This document shows, in pieces, positions 47,262-59,879 of a stretch of DNA of 64,000 bases (positions within the stretch are counted from its first letter, which is position 1; every line of letters begins with the position of its first letter). Below the pieces are notes generated by a model, which saw nothing but the letters and a program-made list of their open reading frames with translations, was not told the DNA's origin and did no database searches. The stretch covers positions 25,217,983 through 25,281,982 of the forward strand of contig NC_034009.1 in NCBI RefSeq assembly GCF_000346465.2, given 5' to 3'. The stretch is from Prunus persica. Taxonomy: Eukaryota; Streptophyta; Magnoliopsida; Rosales; Rosaceae. The translations under genes and the position numbers were made by a program.

Positions 47262-48540
47262 TTTCCCCCCATTTTTTTAAAGCAAGATAATTCATTCATA
47301 GAATCGAAGGCATACCAAGAGAGACATGGTACAGTGGCCTCATTAAAACCTTCCTAGGACAACCTCATGGGACAAACACTATAGAAGGAAAGGGTATCAC
47401 ACATGTCATGGACTAACAAAAGAGTCTGATTCAGGTACAATAATGAACAAATCAAAAACGAAAACAAACAGAAAGACCTCATATGAGAATCGCAACAGTA
47501 GACCCACATGAGAGGACCGCAGAACATCCCAATTGTCAAAAGAAGTCGTGCGCCCACACAAACTATAAGGCATACCAATAGCAGAAGCCAGGAGAGAATA
47601 CAGAGGAGGAATCACAGAATAATAGTGAAAAGGACCCCTGAGAAGCACCCCACTTCAACTCATAACCTGTCGAAGAAATCCTCCTATGCCCAAACATAGT
47701 TCTTCGGTGGGCATAGAGTAAAGAATAGTTGCAAGGAATCAACAAAACAGGGAAAAACACAGCAAAACATAAACTAAAAACCCGCAACCTAGACCCCAAC
47801 AAGATTGGCTTCATAGCTTGATGAACTTCTAACAGAAGAACATCATAATGGGAACATTTATCGGATGCCAAACCCACAAACGTTCCGGCTAACACATCAG
47901 GGAGAATTGGGAGACCCCTCAAGGTTGGCCTCTATCATCTTAGAGGCAAACTCGTCTATGCAGATAAATTGCTCAACAACAGTGAAATCTCAATCAACAC
48001 TCGGATCCGAGAGCCCCATCACGACAGAACCCGTCAAGAGAGGAACATAAAGCGCAACCAATAACCCTAGCCGCCTAAAATCATGCCCAACACTTAGGAT
48101 CCTAGAACGTACAAAGGCCATACTGTCTAAGGGCACCACTACCTGAATCAACTACGGAGGAAATGAGAATACCAGAACCAGATCTGAACCAAAACCCTTG
48201 CGATTGGCTTGTGCAGAGGGCGATACCACTACACATACCAGTAGCCAAAAGAAAATGAGAACACCAACAGCTAACTCGGAGAAGGGACCAGACTCGCTCC
48301 GATGTTAAGGCATAAAGCCCATAGCGTAAGCCTCAAGCGACGCCAACGAACCAGCCCCACAACAAGAACAAAGAGAGCATGACGGCCGACTGGGAAGAAA
48401 ACCAATCTGGGAGTGAAAGACAGATATGAGTGAACCAACGTAGGCTGTGAAACAGCGACAATAAACAACGCCAGCGACAGAGTAAAGACGATGAGGGATG
48501 ACGACGGCTAGACATGGAAGAAGAAAACCCTAAAGAGACG
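47262..48540 (-). mobile_element. possible LINE-like/non-autonomous retroposon
   Basis: On -, the segment would start near AGGGTTTTCTTCTTCCATG (about 48540). It ends GGTTTTAATGAGGCCACTG, then CTATGAATGAATTATCTTGC and an A-rich tail (T/A-rich 47262-47280 on +). Several overlapping open frames exist but no reverse transcriptase motif. Orientation and class are inferred from the tail only. Confidence 0.35.
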
Positions 48541-49130
48541 CAAGGCTCTCCTCGCTAGTGAGAGAGTGAGTATATATATGTATATATTCATGGATTCAAA
48601 TAGGTAAATTTCCTTTAAATTCATGGATTTAAACTTCCTTGGCTTGTTTAACAATTGAACACTAAAACAGCGTTTTTTGTCTAAAGCTTTGTGAAGGATT
48701 GGGCCATAAACATGTACTGCTTCGGTACTAATGGAGCATAGGATTTTGGCTTCTTTTTTCTTTTCTTTGTTCAATTTGATTTTTGATTTTGGGGTGTTAA
48801 TGTTATTATTTATAGTGGTACTTTTTTTTTTCTTCATGAGATTTTCCTTTATTTGGGGGTTTCTTAAGGCAAAGTTTTAACGAGGTCACTACTCCTCCAT
48901 CCAATTTAGCCCCACATGTATTGTTTTAGGCAATTTTTTTTTTCTTTTTTATTGTTTTCTGGTGATTGTTTTAGGCCTTGAATCTTTTAAAGTTTACGCT
49001 CTTGTTCCTAGCTTTCACGTTGGTTTTTCGGATGTTGTCACCCTCTCCACTGTATACTCTTATGGTGTGTAATACAGCATCTTTAACAAACCAAAACAAA
49101 CCCCAACAAAAAAAAAAAAAAAAAAAAAAA
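48541..49130. other. intergenic, no gene seen
   Basis: AT-rich, ending in a ~24-nt poly(A) tract (49107-49130) that borders the candidate Pack-MULE. Confidence 0.5.
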
Positions 49131-49477
49131 GGGTCAAAACAAATTTCATAAAATTTCCACCCAAAAAAATTTACAAAATTAGTGAAACACCCGTTTCTAG
49201 ACATGAAACTATAAATATACCCTACACTATTTAAAACATAGAAACGCACCCAAAATTTACCCAAAAATCAACAATTGTATAATTTTTAATTTAATTAATA
49301 AGATGAAATATCTTTATTACCCTTTTTAGCATTAAATTAGTTTTGGATCTCGTTTGAAGCCTCCCTCAGGTTTGAAGCCTCAAGCCCCTCTCCTGCTTCA
49401 AACCACCATCTCTCCTCTGTTCTCTCCCTTCTTCCCTCTCTATGCCTTCAAAGTAAACCAATTACAGTCTCAAAGCC

Positions 49478-49792
49478 ATGGACCAACACAAGACCGACGA
49501 CAATCTCCGTTACATAGGTGGCCTCACACGTGTTCTCGTTGTTGATGCCTCCATTTCCTTTGCAGGTTTGTTCCATCTGCTTCAATTCATTATTTTCCTT
49601 TTGATTTTTGCTTAATTTACTTGAATTTCTACTTGATTTCAGTTTCTTCATTGAATTTGGTGCTAATTTCTATTTTTTTCGATATAAACAGAGCTAATGG
49701 TTAAGCTCACGGAGTTATGTGGCTACTCTGTAGAGTTGAGGTGTCAATTGCCAGACGAAGGTGTTCAGAACGCCGACGCTGGTGGTGATTGA
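49478..49792 (+). pseudogene. PB1-domain protein fragment (truncated)
   Basis: Two exons (49478-49565 and 49692-49792, GT-AG) give a 62-residue product. It reads MDQHKTDDNLRYIGG, VDASISFAELMVKLTELCG and YSVELRCQLPDEG, then a stop. This is the start of a plant PB1 (Phox/Bem1) domain, a protein-protein interaction module. The usual continuation (SDEDLANVIEEYDR-type acidic motif) is absent, because the text runs into foreign DNA after QLPDEG. The intact intron shows DNA-level capture. The fragment lies 12 bp from the next one. Confidence 0.72.
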
Positions 49793-49804
49793 AGAAGAAA
49801 GAAG

Positions 49805-50044
49805 ATGAAGACGATTTCCACCGACGATATATTCCAAAATGGCCAGATCCGTCATGTGTTCCCGATTTTCAACCCAGATCTCTTGTTCGCAAACGCCGAC
49901 GACGATGATTTTTCCATAGCCAAAGGGGCTGCCGCTTCCTCTTCCTCTCTGCGGCGGCCATTGAAGAAGCTCTTCTTTGAAGAGCGGGATACGCCGAACT
50001 CGGCAAAGTCGTTTTACAACTCAGAAGATGGACTCAGGTCCTGA
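49805..50044 (+). pseudogene. DUF1645-like fragment, 79 aa
   Basis: An open frame starts at ATG 49805. It contains ISTDDIFQNGQIRHVFPIFN, DLLFANADDDD and LRRPLKKLFFEERDT. This matches my recollection of the plant DUF1645 core (NGQIRPVFPIFN and PPLKKLF). It lacks the N-terminal and C-terminal parts of the family and follows the PB1 fragment by 12 bp. Function of the family is unknown. Confidence 0.6.
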
Positions 50045-50390
50045 TCCATGAGAGCAACCAGCTTTCGAGTTTGATCATCAACACCTTTTACAGCAGCAAG
50101 GAGATTTTTCTCTGTGAGCTCATAGTGATGCCTCTGATGTACGTATTTTCACCGTTTATTCTTATGTTGATTGCTCATTTCAGTATTTTCTAGTTTTATT
50201 GTATGAATGGTCTTCAATGATTTTGTGTTCCAATTTAGAATGGGCCTCAATGATTTTGTGTTTTGGAGCTGAATACAAAAGCAGTGGTTCATACAGTTAT
50301 GATTCTGGAAAATGAACAGCTGCCTGTGTATTTATTTGAAGCATGTCTAGCCATGGTTTCTATAATGTTTAGTGTAGCTGTGTTAAGTGA

Positions 50391-51204
<814 letters not shown>

Positions 51205-51737
51205 TTTTGTGCTTTGATATGGCATTTGCAACAAGCCAATTTTGGCTTTTTGGGTGGTTGTAGGTCTAATATATGATTTTTGTAAATTTCAACAAGCTGG
51301 TAAGTTGATTTGTAGTATACAATTTGTTATCTGTAAGTCGTATGAGCAATTGTTAACTTCCAATAAGTGGTATCAACAGCTGTTATACTGTTCATACCCT
51401 GCAACTGAGTTGATTTATATAACATAGTATTAACAGTGTATTTCTATGACATAGTATTAACAGATTTTCAGTAACAAAGCACGCTCTATATTTTGCTCTA
51501 TATATGGCTATGCACTTGAAGTTTATGATATGAAAAATGTGATTTTTACTAGGAAAATAGTTCTATGACATAGTATTAACAATGTACTTCTGTGACATAG
51601 TATTAACAGTGTATTTTATTTTTTTCTTGTAAAGATATTTTCTTTTGCCTTTGCGATTGTATCTGGTGAAACTATGGACAATTGGAGGTGGCAGCAAAGG
51701 ATATTGAATCTCTTGTTAGGGTTTTTTGAATTTTTTG

Positions 51738-51914
51738 TATGAAATGGTATTTACAATTTTTTTCTATGAAATTGTATTAAGAATGTTTTTCTATGAAATT
51801 GTATTAACAATATACTTCTATAACATGGTATTAACAATGCACTTTTATGACATGGTATTAACAATGTACTTTTATGACATGGTATTAACAATGTACTTCT
51901 ATGATATGGTTTAA
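51738..51914 (+). repeat. 27-bp minisatellite, about 7 copies
   Basis: TATGACATGGTATTAACAAT-type units start at 51738, 51765, 51792, 51819, 51846, 51873 and 51900, exactly 27 bp apart. Scattered extra copies lie at 51425-51610. The unit length is a multiple of three, so an open frame with a 9-residue repeat (FYDMVLTMY) results, probably by chance. It sits in the right part of the candidate Pack-MULE. Confidence 0.93.
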
Positions 51915-52220
51915 GGAGGTTTGATGGAGAATGAAGGGTCATGGGGACAAACCCTTGGTTTTCGTGATTTTTTTTATTTATTTTATTTTAAGTTTGGGTA
52001 TTTTCAAAAAAATCTAATATGGGCTCGCTTGGCTTGTTTTGGGAATTTTGTGTTGAGCTTGTTTTAAGTTAATCAATGGCAGAGATGTAATTTATAGGAA
52101 CTTCAATACTAATTTCATATGTAGTAAATAGTTTTTGGGTATGTTTCTACAGTGCATTCTATGTAGGGTTTTTTTTTTTATAATTACAGCCTCTATTTTG
52201 GGTATATTACTAAAGCTCCC

Positions 52221-53577
52221 ATTAAAAAAAAAAAAAAAAAGCCCTAAATTTATTTATTTGATAACAATAATTGTACCTAAATAATTTTTTTTAATTTCCT
52301 CAATTTTAGGGATTATTTTTCTATTCCCATGATAATAGGCGCAATCCAAATCCTAATTTATAATGTATCTATAAATTTGCCACTCCTTCTCTGTGCTCCA
52401 AAGCTTTTTATTAATTTTATTATTCCTAAGGCTACCCGTCGTTCTAAAATTCAATGTGGGGATTTTGGGTTCTTTTTCTTATTTGTTCAAGTTGAATTGT
52501 GGTTAGTTTTGATGTGTTTTAAGAGAAAAATCTGATCAATTGTGCAAACAATGTATCATTCTACCTGGAGTAACGCTACACTGCGTTTTGGCCCTTTCTT
52601 CCTTTTTAATTTGGCATCCCCAGTCTCCATTCTCTCTCTCTCTCTCTCTCTCAATTAAAATATCAATAATTGCACCATAGTTTTGAGAACTTTATTTCTC
52701 AATTAAAATATCAATAATTGCACCATGGTTTTGAGAACTTTATTTCTCAATAAATTCCCTCAATTCATATTCCCTATCATTTTTTCCAATTCGGCAAAAT
52801 TATCAGTTCATAATGTTCATTTTCTGCAATTTGTCACTTTTTTTTTTTTTTTTGCTTTTATGAAACCAATATGAAATCCACCAGAAATAAGTTACCTTTC
52901 CTCAAGTATAAACCAAAATTAAATCCAGAAAAATATTATTCTGCCTCATATATAAGGGCTGGGGGATAAGTACGAACTGTGAGCCCCAAGAACATTCAAA
53001 CAAAACCAAATGTTGCTAGCTAAGAGAAATAATAAATGATGGGCCTCTGCTGTTTAAGGTACATGTGCTTCTCAATGTTGCTCACCTACGTTGTATTTGG
53101 TTGCGGTAATTCAAAATATAATCTCCCATGGTTTAAAACCCGTAGAAAACACCCCAAAACCATATTCTCTCGTCTGGAACAAAACCAGCAACACCAGCAG
53201 CCATTCCAACCGTAAATCCCCCTAGCAAGAACCAATGAGATTAGCTCCAATATAATTAAGTATGAATACGGGGTTCTTCAATTATGTGTATTTTTCACTT
53301 TTTTTTTATTGGCGTATACGATCTAAGAAATTTGTATGTATATACCAAACGAATTTACTATACAAAACAAATGTACTAGTCATAATTAATTATGAAATCT
53401 AAGCAATTTGTAAGTATATACAGTAGTTCGTATCAATTGAAACAAAGTGATCAATATTCAAGAACAAGAGAGCTAGAGTATATATTAGCAGCTACTAAAT
53501 GTTCAATCTACATATAGGCGGAACCATACTAAGGGCTACACATTGTAGCCAAGTGAGGTTTTTGGGGGAAAAATAAT
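52221..53577. other. intergenic; one 48-bp tandem duplication
   Basis: TCAATTAAAATATCAATAAT recurs at 52651 and 52699 after a (CT)n run (52630-52652). No gene is recognised. Confidence 0.6.
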
Positions 53578-53582
53578 AAAAC

Positions 53583-53762
53583 TGTTGTAAATAATAAGGT
53601 GGAGCCCACCTCCAATTGGAAGAGGCTTTGCCTACAAAAGGGTTCACACCCTTCCTTTGTAATCAGACATTGAGAATACTAAGAAAGACATAAATGAATA
53701 GAGAGAAAACATTCCCTTCTCTCCATCTCAATTCCCTCTCCAATTTCTCTAGATTTATAACA
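53583..53762 (+). repeat. 5' LTR
   Basis: 180 bp. It is identical to the 3' LTR except for changes such as GGCTTTG/GGCTTTA and GACATAAA/GACAGAAA. It begins TG and ends CA. Confidence 0.96.
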
Positions 53763-53884
53763 CGTTATCAGTACGAATTCGCTTTCAAATATACCCACTG
53801 AAATCTCTGATGAAACCCAGATTCTTTCCCCTACCTTCCTCCCTCTCTTGCCATTTCTTCAGCTTTCCTTGTATGTCTCCGTGT

Positions 53885-53885
<1 letters not shown>

Positions 53886-53936
<51 letters not shown>
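53886..53936 (+). repeat. (GA)n microsatellite abutting the captured ATG
   Basis: About 25 GA repeats end directly at the ATG of the DOMON fragment. This may be part of the captured 5' leader, since such tracts are common in plant 5' UTRs. Confidence 0.97.
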
Positions 53937-53939
<3 letters not shown>

Positions 53940-54569
53940 AGACCACCCAATTCATAGTTTTCATCCTCATCATCACCACCATCTTTGGCTCATCAGCCAA
54001 AGTGAATTCAGAGACAGATTCTTGCAGCTCAAGTCTCAATCTGCAGAATGCCAATTTGCCCTTTGATGCAGCTTCCCTCCACTGCCTTTCTGTTTGGGAT
54101 GCTCACAATTACATCCTCAGATACTCACAGACCTCATCAAACATATGGACCTTTGTCCTCTCAACACCAGCTGTAAACTCATTCATAGCAATTGGGTTCT
54201 CAAGCAATGGACAGATGGTGGGGTCCAGTGCAATTGTGGGGTGGGGTGTCCTCAACAGAACGCACGATCAAACAATATTTCTTGGGTGGGACTTCAGCAA
54301 ACCTTGTGGAGCCTGACAAAGGGAACCTTCAGGTTGCTAACAACTTCTCTTTAATTCCATCTCAGTCCTCTCGTCTGTACCTTGGCTTCCAGTTGGAGAC
54401 CAGCCAGCCACAGACAAGGCTCCTATACTCTGTTGGGCCAGATGGGTTTCTGCCTGTGGCACCAAACTATAGGTTGATCGAGCACAGTGACAAGTTCTCT
54501 ACCTCCATAAATTATATCACAGTACCAGAGAAGACCCGAGCCTTCATCAAAGACCCGAAGGGCGACGGC
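53936..54569 (+). pseudogene. cytochrome b561/DOMON-domain protein fragment captured by the retrotransposon
   Basis: The parent family are secreted or membrane DOMON proteins with a C-terminal b561 haem domain. The ATG at 53936 is followed by a signal peptide (MKTTQFIVFILIITTIFG). The DOMON text follows: DSCSSSLNLQN, LHCLSVWDAHNYILRYSQ, WTFVLSTPAVNSFIAIGFS and NGQMVGSSAIVGW. A single G insertion in the G-run near 54240 shifts frame. The other frame continues TIKQYFLGGTSANLVEPDKG, SSRLYLGFQLETSQPQTRLL and the end FSTSINYI. All b561 transmembrane helices are missing. It joins a PIP fragment at about 54570. Confidence 0.85.
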
Positions 54570-54790
54570 CGCTTGCTCCAGAGCTCAGTCTTTGGGGGCT
54601 ATAGCCGGTGTGGCTTTGGTCAAGGTTTTCCAAGAGAGCTACTACACCAAGTATGGCGGTGGAGCCAATGAGCTCAGTCAAGGCTACAGCAAAAGAGTTG
54701 GGTTGGGTGCTGAGTTACACTGTGTTCTCTGCTACTGACCCCAAGAGAAGTGCTAGAGACTCCCATGTTCCGCCATCATTTCGCTTTCAC
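54570..54790 (+). pseudogene. PIP-type aquaporin fragment captured by the retrotransposon
   Basis: PIP aquaporins are plasma-membrane water channels. The frame gives [35 protein letters not shown] and VGLGAE. In a second frame it continues [19 protein letters not shown]. The ~7 residues IIGTFVL-type between them are deleted, causing the shift. The match stops right after SHVP, which I recall as near an exon end in PIP genes. Neither NPA motif is included. Sense orientation, same strand as the DOMON piece and the LTRs. Confidence 0.85.
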
Positions 54791-55149
54791 TGTTACAAGG
54801 CACTGGAGTATATTTAATTTGAAAAGTGAGATACACAGCAAGTTGATAAGCCTAGTAGAAAGCAAAGGATTATTGCCAGGGATATGAACACCCACCGAAA
54901 TAAAGGGATAAGCACTCTGCCTCACTCTATTTCCTTCAATTAAATACATTATTAAAATACCTACAGAATTTAATACTCATGACCAGTGTAGATTGCAGGT
55001 GGAAAGCAGAAAAGCCAACGTGATATATCTAGCTTTCACTAATATATCAGTATAACAATATTACACTATTTGATCGTGGTGTTGATAAGAACCCACAAAT
55101 AATTGTATTTGATCGTGGTGTTGATAAGAATTGATAAGAACCCACAAAT

Positions 55150-55680
55150 AATTGTCTTTACTTTTTCCACACATTTATTTTATTTACTGTATGGTGTAGG
55201 TTTATTACCCATACAACAATATTTATTTAAAAGGGTGGTGCGGGTTTATCGTCCACGTTTTTACTTTTCTTTAAATGTATGGAGCAGAATTAGTGCCCAT
55301 ACAAGCACGTTTACTTTACCGCAAATTTACTTTTACTTAAAGTATGATGTGGAATTGACCCTCATACTTTATGAAATTACTTTACTGTACATTATTTACT
55401 GTATGGTGTAGGATTATTACTCATACGACAGTATTTATTTGAAAGGGTGGCGCGGGTTTATCGCCCATGCCTTTACTTTTATTTAAAAGTATGGAGCAGA
55501 ATTAGTGCCCATACAAGCACGTTTACTTTATGAATTTAATTTACCGCACATTTAATTTTATTTAAGGTATGGTGCGGGATTAACGTCCATACAGCAAGCA
55601 ATTTAATTTATGAATTTATTTTACCGCACATTTACATTTATTTAAAGTATGGTGCGGGTTTATCGTCCATACCAGTAATT
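55150..55680 (+). repeat. irregular tandem repeat in the retrotransposon leader
   Basis: Words such as GGTGCGGGTTTATCGTCCA, GTATGGAGCAGAATTAGTGC and ACCGCACATTTA recur six or more times at intervals of about 55-80 bp. Similar leaders occur in plant copia elements that I recall, so this is probably the ancestral 5' untranslated region. Confidence 0.85.
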
Positions 55681-56859
55681 TATTTACCAGCAATTTATTT
55701 TATGGATTAAATGTGTTGTATGATGAGTTTTTACAGTATGCAGATCAGGACCAGAAGTTCCTTGATCCTCATCATACAATTACATCAGGACTTGAAGATC
55801 CTTGATGATGATGTTAATATGAGAGCTGGCAGTCTCTCCGGTACTATATTTGTAAACATGTGATTGGACTTGAGGGTCCTTGATCCCTGACATGTAAATA
55901 AGGACCTGGGGTTCCTTAATGATGTAACAGTACCGTATTCTTTCATAATGCCGTACACATGGATGATAACTGTACTGGCAAATGTACTGTCCACATGAAT
56001 AGATACGTATTCATGACTTGATGAATAGTACCGGATATATGAATAGTGACGTATACATAAATATTAACCATTTTGGGTAAACCGTCACTATATTCAAAAG
56101 GGAACCTGCAGTTCCTTAAACTCATGGATGAGCAATTAAATGAGATGCCAGAAGTTCCTCAAGATATGGATAATTATGTAAGGGCTTGAAGTCCAGAAAT
56201 ATGTACAGAAAATTGTAAAAATGTCCATACCATGAGAATATGTGATTTTGGCTTGAGGTTCAAAATCTAACAGTGTTGAGAACCTGAAGTTCCAACAATT
56301 AAATGGACAACTCTTGAGGTATTATTGCAAATTGTGGTACGCCACATATTTCTTTGGCATAAGAAAATGATGAATTTAATAAAGTTCGATTCTGTTATAA
56401 TCGACACCTCAAGTAAGAAATATATTTTGTGAATTCCGGTTGTTAAAAATACACCGTGAAATAGATAACCCTCCCCACATATTTTGTTATATCTGCGCCG
56501 GAAGCCCATGGATCCAACTATATGACAGGTCCTGAACTTGAAGTTGTCGGTATATAGTGGCTTTTACTCAATTCATATTTCATGTCCATTTGAAAAGGGC
56601 AAATAAATTCTGAGTTTGTGTTTAGCCCAGGCCAAAAGTTCCGGGCTCCCATACGTTGAAATATGAAATTTGGGAGAGTCGATGTGGTTATTTGAATCTA
56701 TAAGGCACAAGGTTCCAAACCGTCATTTTAAAAAGACGTGAAAACCACAGGTGCAAGTTTAAGAATGTGCGCAATTATTATAACAGGAACATACAACAGA
56801 TAGATTTTTTTTTCCACCTGCAATGAAGGTGCAGGCCCTGTAAAATCTATAAAATTACA

Positions 56860-57411
56860 TTATGTTCTGGAAGCCTCTGAAGGAAGAGGACGGCGCCTCT
56901 TAAACTTAGCCATGAGCCTCTCGCGGTCTCCCAAACTTCTTTCATTGGAGACGTGCAGCATGTCTAGCCTTCTCAGTGTATCAACAGAGTACGAACTCAC
57001 CAGTTTCAACAAGGCATTATTCTCTCCTTTAAGTTTCTCAACCTCCCGTTGAGACTCATGAAGCATTCTTTGGAGAGACGAATTTTCAGTTGTTAACCTC
57101 TCAACCTCGTTTGCTCTGGCACGCAAACGATCAGCCATGTTAGAAACAGAAGCAGCACCCTGAATGCTAAAAGCCATTGAGTCATCAATAGCCTCTTCCT
57201 CAGATCTCCCTGTCAACAACATTTCATCCATTGGAATAATGAAATTCCTAGCTACTATGACAGCAGTAGCATCATTCATCATCACAGAATCATTAACTGT
57301 GAGATGACGATTTTGGGATACAAAGGATGGACGCCAAACTTTGGCATCATTGGTAGTTGTGGGAGCATCATTTAAATTGAAATAATTTGGGCAGGAAGAA
57401 GAGGAAGCCAT
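56860..57411 (-). CDS. antisense coiled-coil ORF inside the LTR retrotransposon, 183 aa
   Basis: The intact frame opposes the LTR direction. It starts MASSSSCPNYFNLNDAP at 57411. The N-terminal half is polar (WRPSFVSQN, VIVARNFIIPMDE). The C-terminal half is a heptad-rich coil (DRLRARANEVERLTTENSSL, LHESQREVEKLKGENNALLK), ending KFKRRRPLPSEASRT, a possible nuclear-localisation-like basic patch. I recall similar uncharacterised proteins annotated in other rosid genomes, always near retroelements. It is unrelated to gag or pol. It is intact in a young element, so it may be functional, but that is inference. Confidence 0.6.
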   Translation of the reverse strand: MASSSSCPNYFNLNDAPTTTNDAKVWRPSFVSQNRHLTVNDSVMMNDATAVIVARNFIIPMDEMLLTGRSEEEAIDDSMAFSIQGAASVSNMADRLRARANEVERLTTENSSLQRMLHESQREVEKLKGENNALLKLVSSYSVDTLRRLDMLHVSNERSLGDRERLMAKFKRRRPLPSEASRT

Positions 57412-58489
57412 TTTAAGAAGGTTTAGAAGAAAGTCTTAGAAAAACTAAAGTTTCAGAAAATGAAGGAAGTTGAGTTGAAACGCAGTTGCTCCAATCAAGT
57501 TTTGCAAAGGCAATATCTATAGGAGGAAATATGGCTACAGTTTCCAGGATCCCAATATTATCTCAGATCCCCATATTCTCTTTTTCTTTTCCAGATTCCA
57601 AAACTTCACGCGGCCTCCATTAATGTTTGTCGGCACTTTCGGCGTTTTCAAGTATTATTTTCGTCAAAGCCGATCTTGCTTTACGGATTTCACGGAGCTA
57701 CTTTTTCAAAAGTATCCCGAGAATCTCGCAATTTTCCTATGGTTAATTTGAAATTCACCGGTTCTACATATTCATTGTATTTGTGTATAAATGTGTTACT
57801 AACGAAATTTTCTTTGCAGAAGACATCCAGTTTACTCCATACCTAGTGATGCGATATCTACTTATTTTTCTTATCAGTGAGCACTCAATATGCCCGAGAA
57901 GCAAGACTATCTCTGATCATCCATTCAGGAAGCAAGACTATCCCTGATCACGTTTCCGCTACATCAGGAAACTGTGAAGGCGATCTTATGCTCTAATCTC
58001 CGGAAGTCCTTCTAGACTAGGAGATATGAGAGCTTATTGTCTGCTCCCACCAGCTTCCTTCCTTGATTGCTTACCTTCTCTTGCAATCAATATCACATTA
58101 TTTTTGCATTTTTTCTCTTTTTATAACTCTCTGTTCATAAGAGATTTTATTTCTTTAGAATGAACATCTGAAGAATGAATCCATGAAGTAATCCTAACTA
58201 TGAGGGTTATTTGTTTTGACAGAGGCAAAAGAGTTGTGATTTTTGCTCTTGCAGGATATAACTAGATCATCAAGCGCTACATTATATTTACTGGGCCGAT
58301 ATGAGCTTGAATGATACTTGAGAAAAGTTTCTCCCACCTAAGGATGTAAGCAATACTTGTATTGTTTTATGCTTATATACTTATTTGATATTTTATCTTG
58401 AAAGGTAACCAAATGGGGAGATAAGTCCGTTCCAAAAGAATGGCTTGTATGTATCCATGAATTATTAACGCAAATTTTACAGATTGTAA

Positions 58490-58760
58490 GTTGGATACAT
58501 TGATAATACACTGCACAGATTAAAGTCCCATAAGAACAGAATATGGGTATAGCAGTGATCAATATGATGCACGCCTGTTGCGTAGCAAATGATGTGGATT
58601 GAAGTCCCGAAAGGACAATCCTTTGACATGTCAATATTGATATTGTGCACGCCTAATGCGTAGCAAATTGTATGGGTTAAAGTCCCAGAAATTAATTGAC
58701 ATGTATGTATTAATCTGTGGCATGCCTGCAGCATGACAGATATATGGGTTCTAAATGTTC
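58490..58760 (+). repeat. degenerate ~80-100-bp repeat in the retrotransposon interior
   Basis: GCACGCCTGTTGCGTAGCAA (58569), GCACGCCTAATGCGTAGCAA (58647) and GCATGCCTGCAGCATGACA (58721) recur with AAAGTCCC between them. Confidence 0.8.
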
Positions 58761-59879
58761 CAACTCCCTAAAATAGAGATTATCCACGCCCTACTGTAAA
58801 ATAACGCTCCATTGGAGGTTATAATCCACATTCTCACATAATAAAAGCCCCATGAAGTGGCTTGGGTACCCAAAAGCAAAGAAATGCTTATAATTGATGC
58901 ATGCACGTGCAAATGAGAATGATGGGATCATGAATTGATGAATGACAATTTTTGGTTTTAGAGTAGCTACTCAAATCATCAATGGGCTGTGTTAATTGGA
59001 ACCACGTTCAATTATTAAATGTCGACAATATCATTGGCCAAAATGGAATGAGGTAATTCCATTATAGATGAGAATGAACGTGAAAGAACAAACCCACAGT
59101 ACGAACCCCAAAAGATGTTAATACTGAAATTTATACGTGGGTGTTCAGAATAAAAGGGAATATATCTACTTTATATGACACAATGTTTCTGGCAGAAACA
59201 AGGAATGTTGGGTTTTCTCCATATTTACAGATTCAATTGTGCCCCCTTATTGCACATTTACAGAGACCAACATGTTATCTTTAAGGGTTATTCAATGTAC
59301 GGAGTATACCACTAGAAGTGATTCCCTAAAGATGTATAAATAGCAGGGTTAAAGCTATTTAATGTGTCATAAAGTTTAAATCCCTTTAACCAAAATCCTT
59401 GAAAGGATTGAAATTGCATGAAGCAAGTCCCTGACTGACTTGTGCCTGCAGCACAAAATCTGTAATCAATGCTAATGTGCATAAATTACCTCAGTGAGTA
59501 CATTGATTATAATGTGTTTGCCACACATTAAAGCTTCTGAAGAATTCACGAAATATTTATCTCGACTTAAAGATCGAGCATTATGCCAACGAGATTCTTG
59601 CTTATACTAAGAAAGTATTGAAGCATTTTTATGAGGATTATCCGTTGGACACTTTAAGGATTTTCCGGAAGTATATTGGACCGTACATCGTATTTTCCAG
59701 ATAGAGCTCAACTCCATCACCATCATTTTGGGATGATGTGAGGCATATTTGATGCAATCTCAGCATAACACCATATATGAGCATATTTTTGAGTGAACTT
59801 ACAAATAGCCCAAGTGTTATTAGATATGCGGACTCTGGAAATCTCTATGGTCGCTTACTGAAAAAAGCTAGTCATGAAG

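Noticed and set aside
47354..48515. Series of overlapping ORFs on both strands as genes
   Set aside because: No domain, and all frames are similarly open because of low stop density. Described as a possible retroposon instead.
51726..51914. 9-residue repeat protein
   Set aside because: A by-product of a 27-bp minisatellite; no start context or flanking coding sequence.
53848..54066. Arg-Glu repeat ORF
   Set aside because: Translation of the (GA)n tract.
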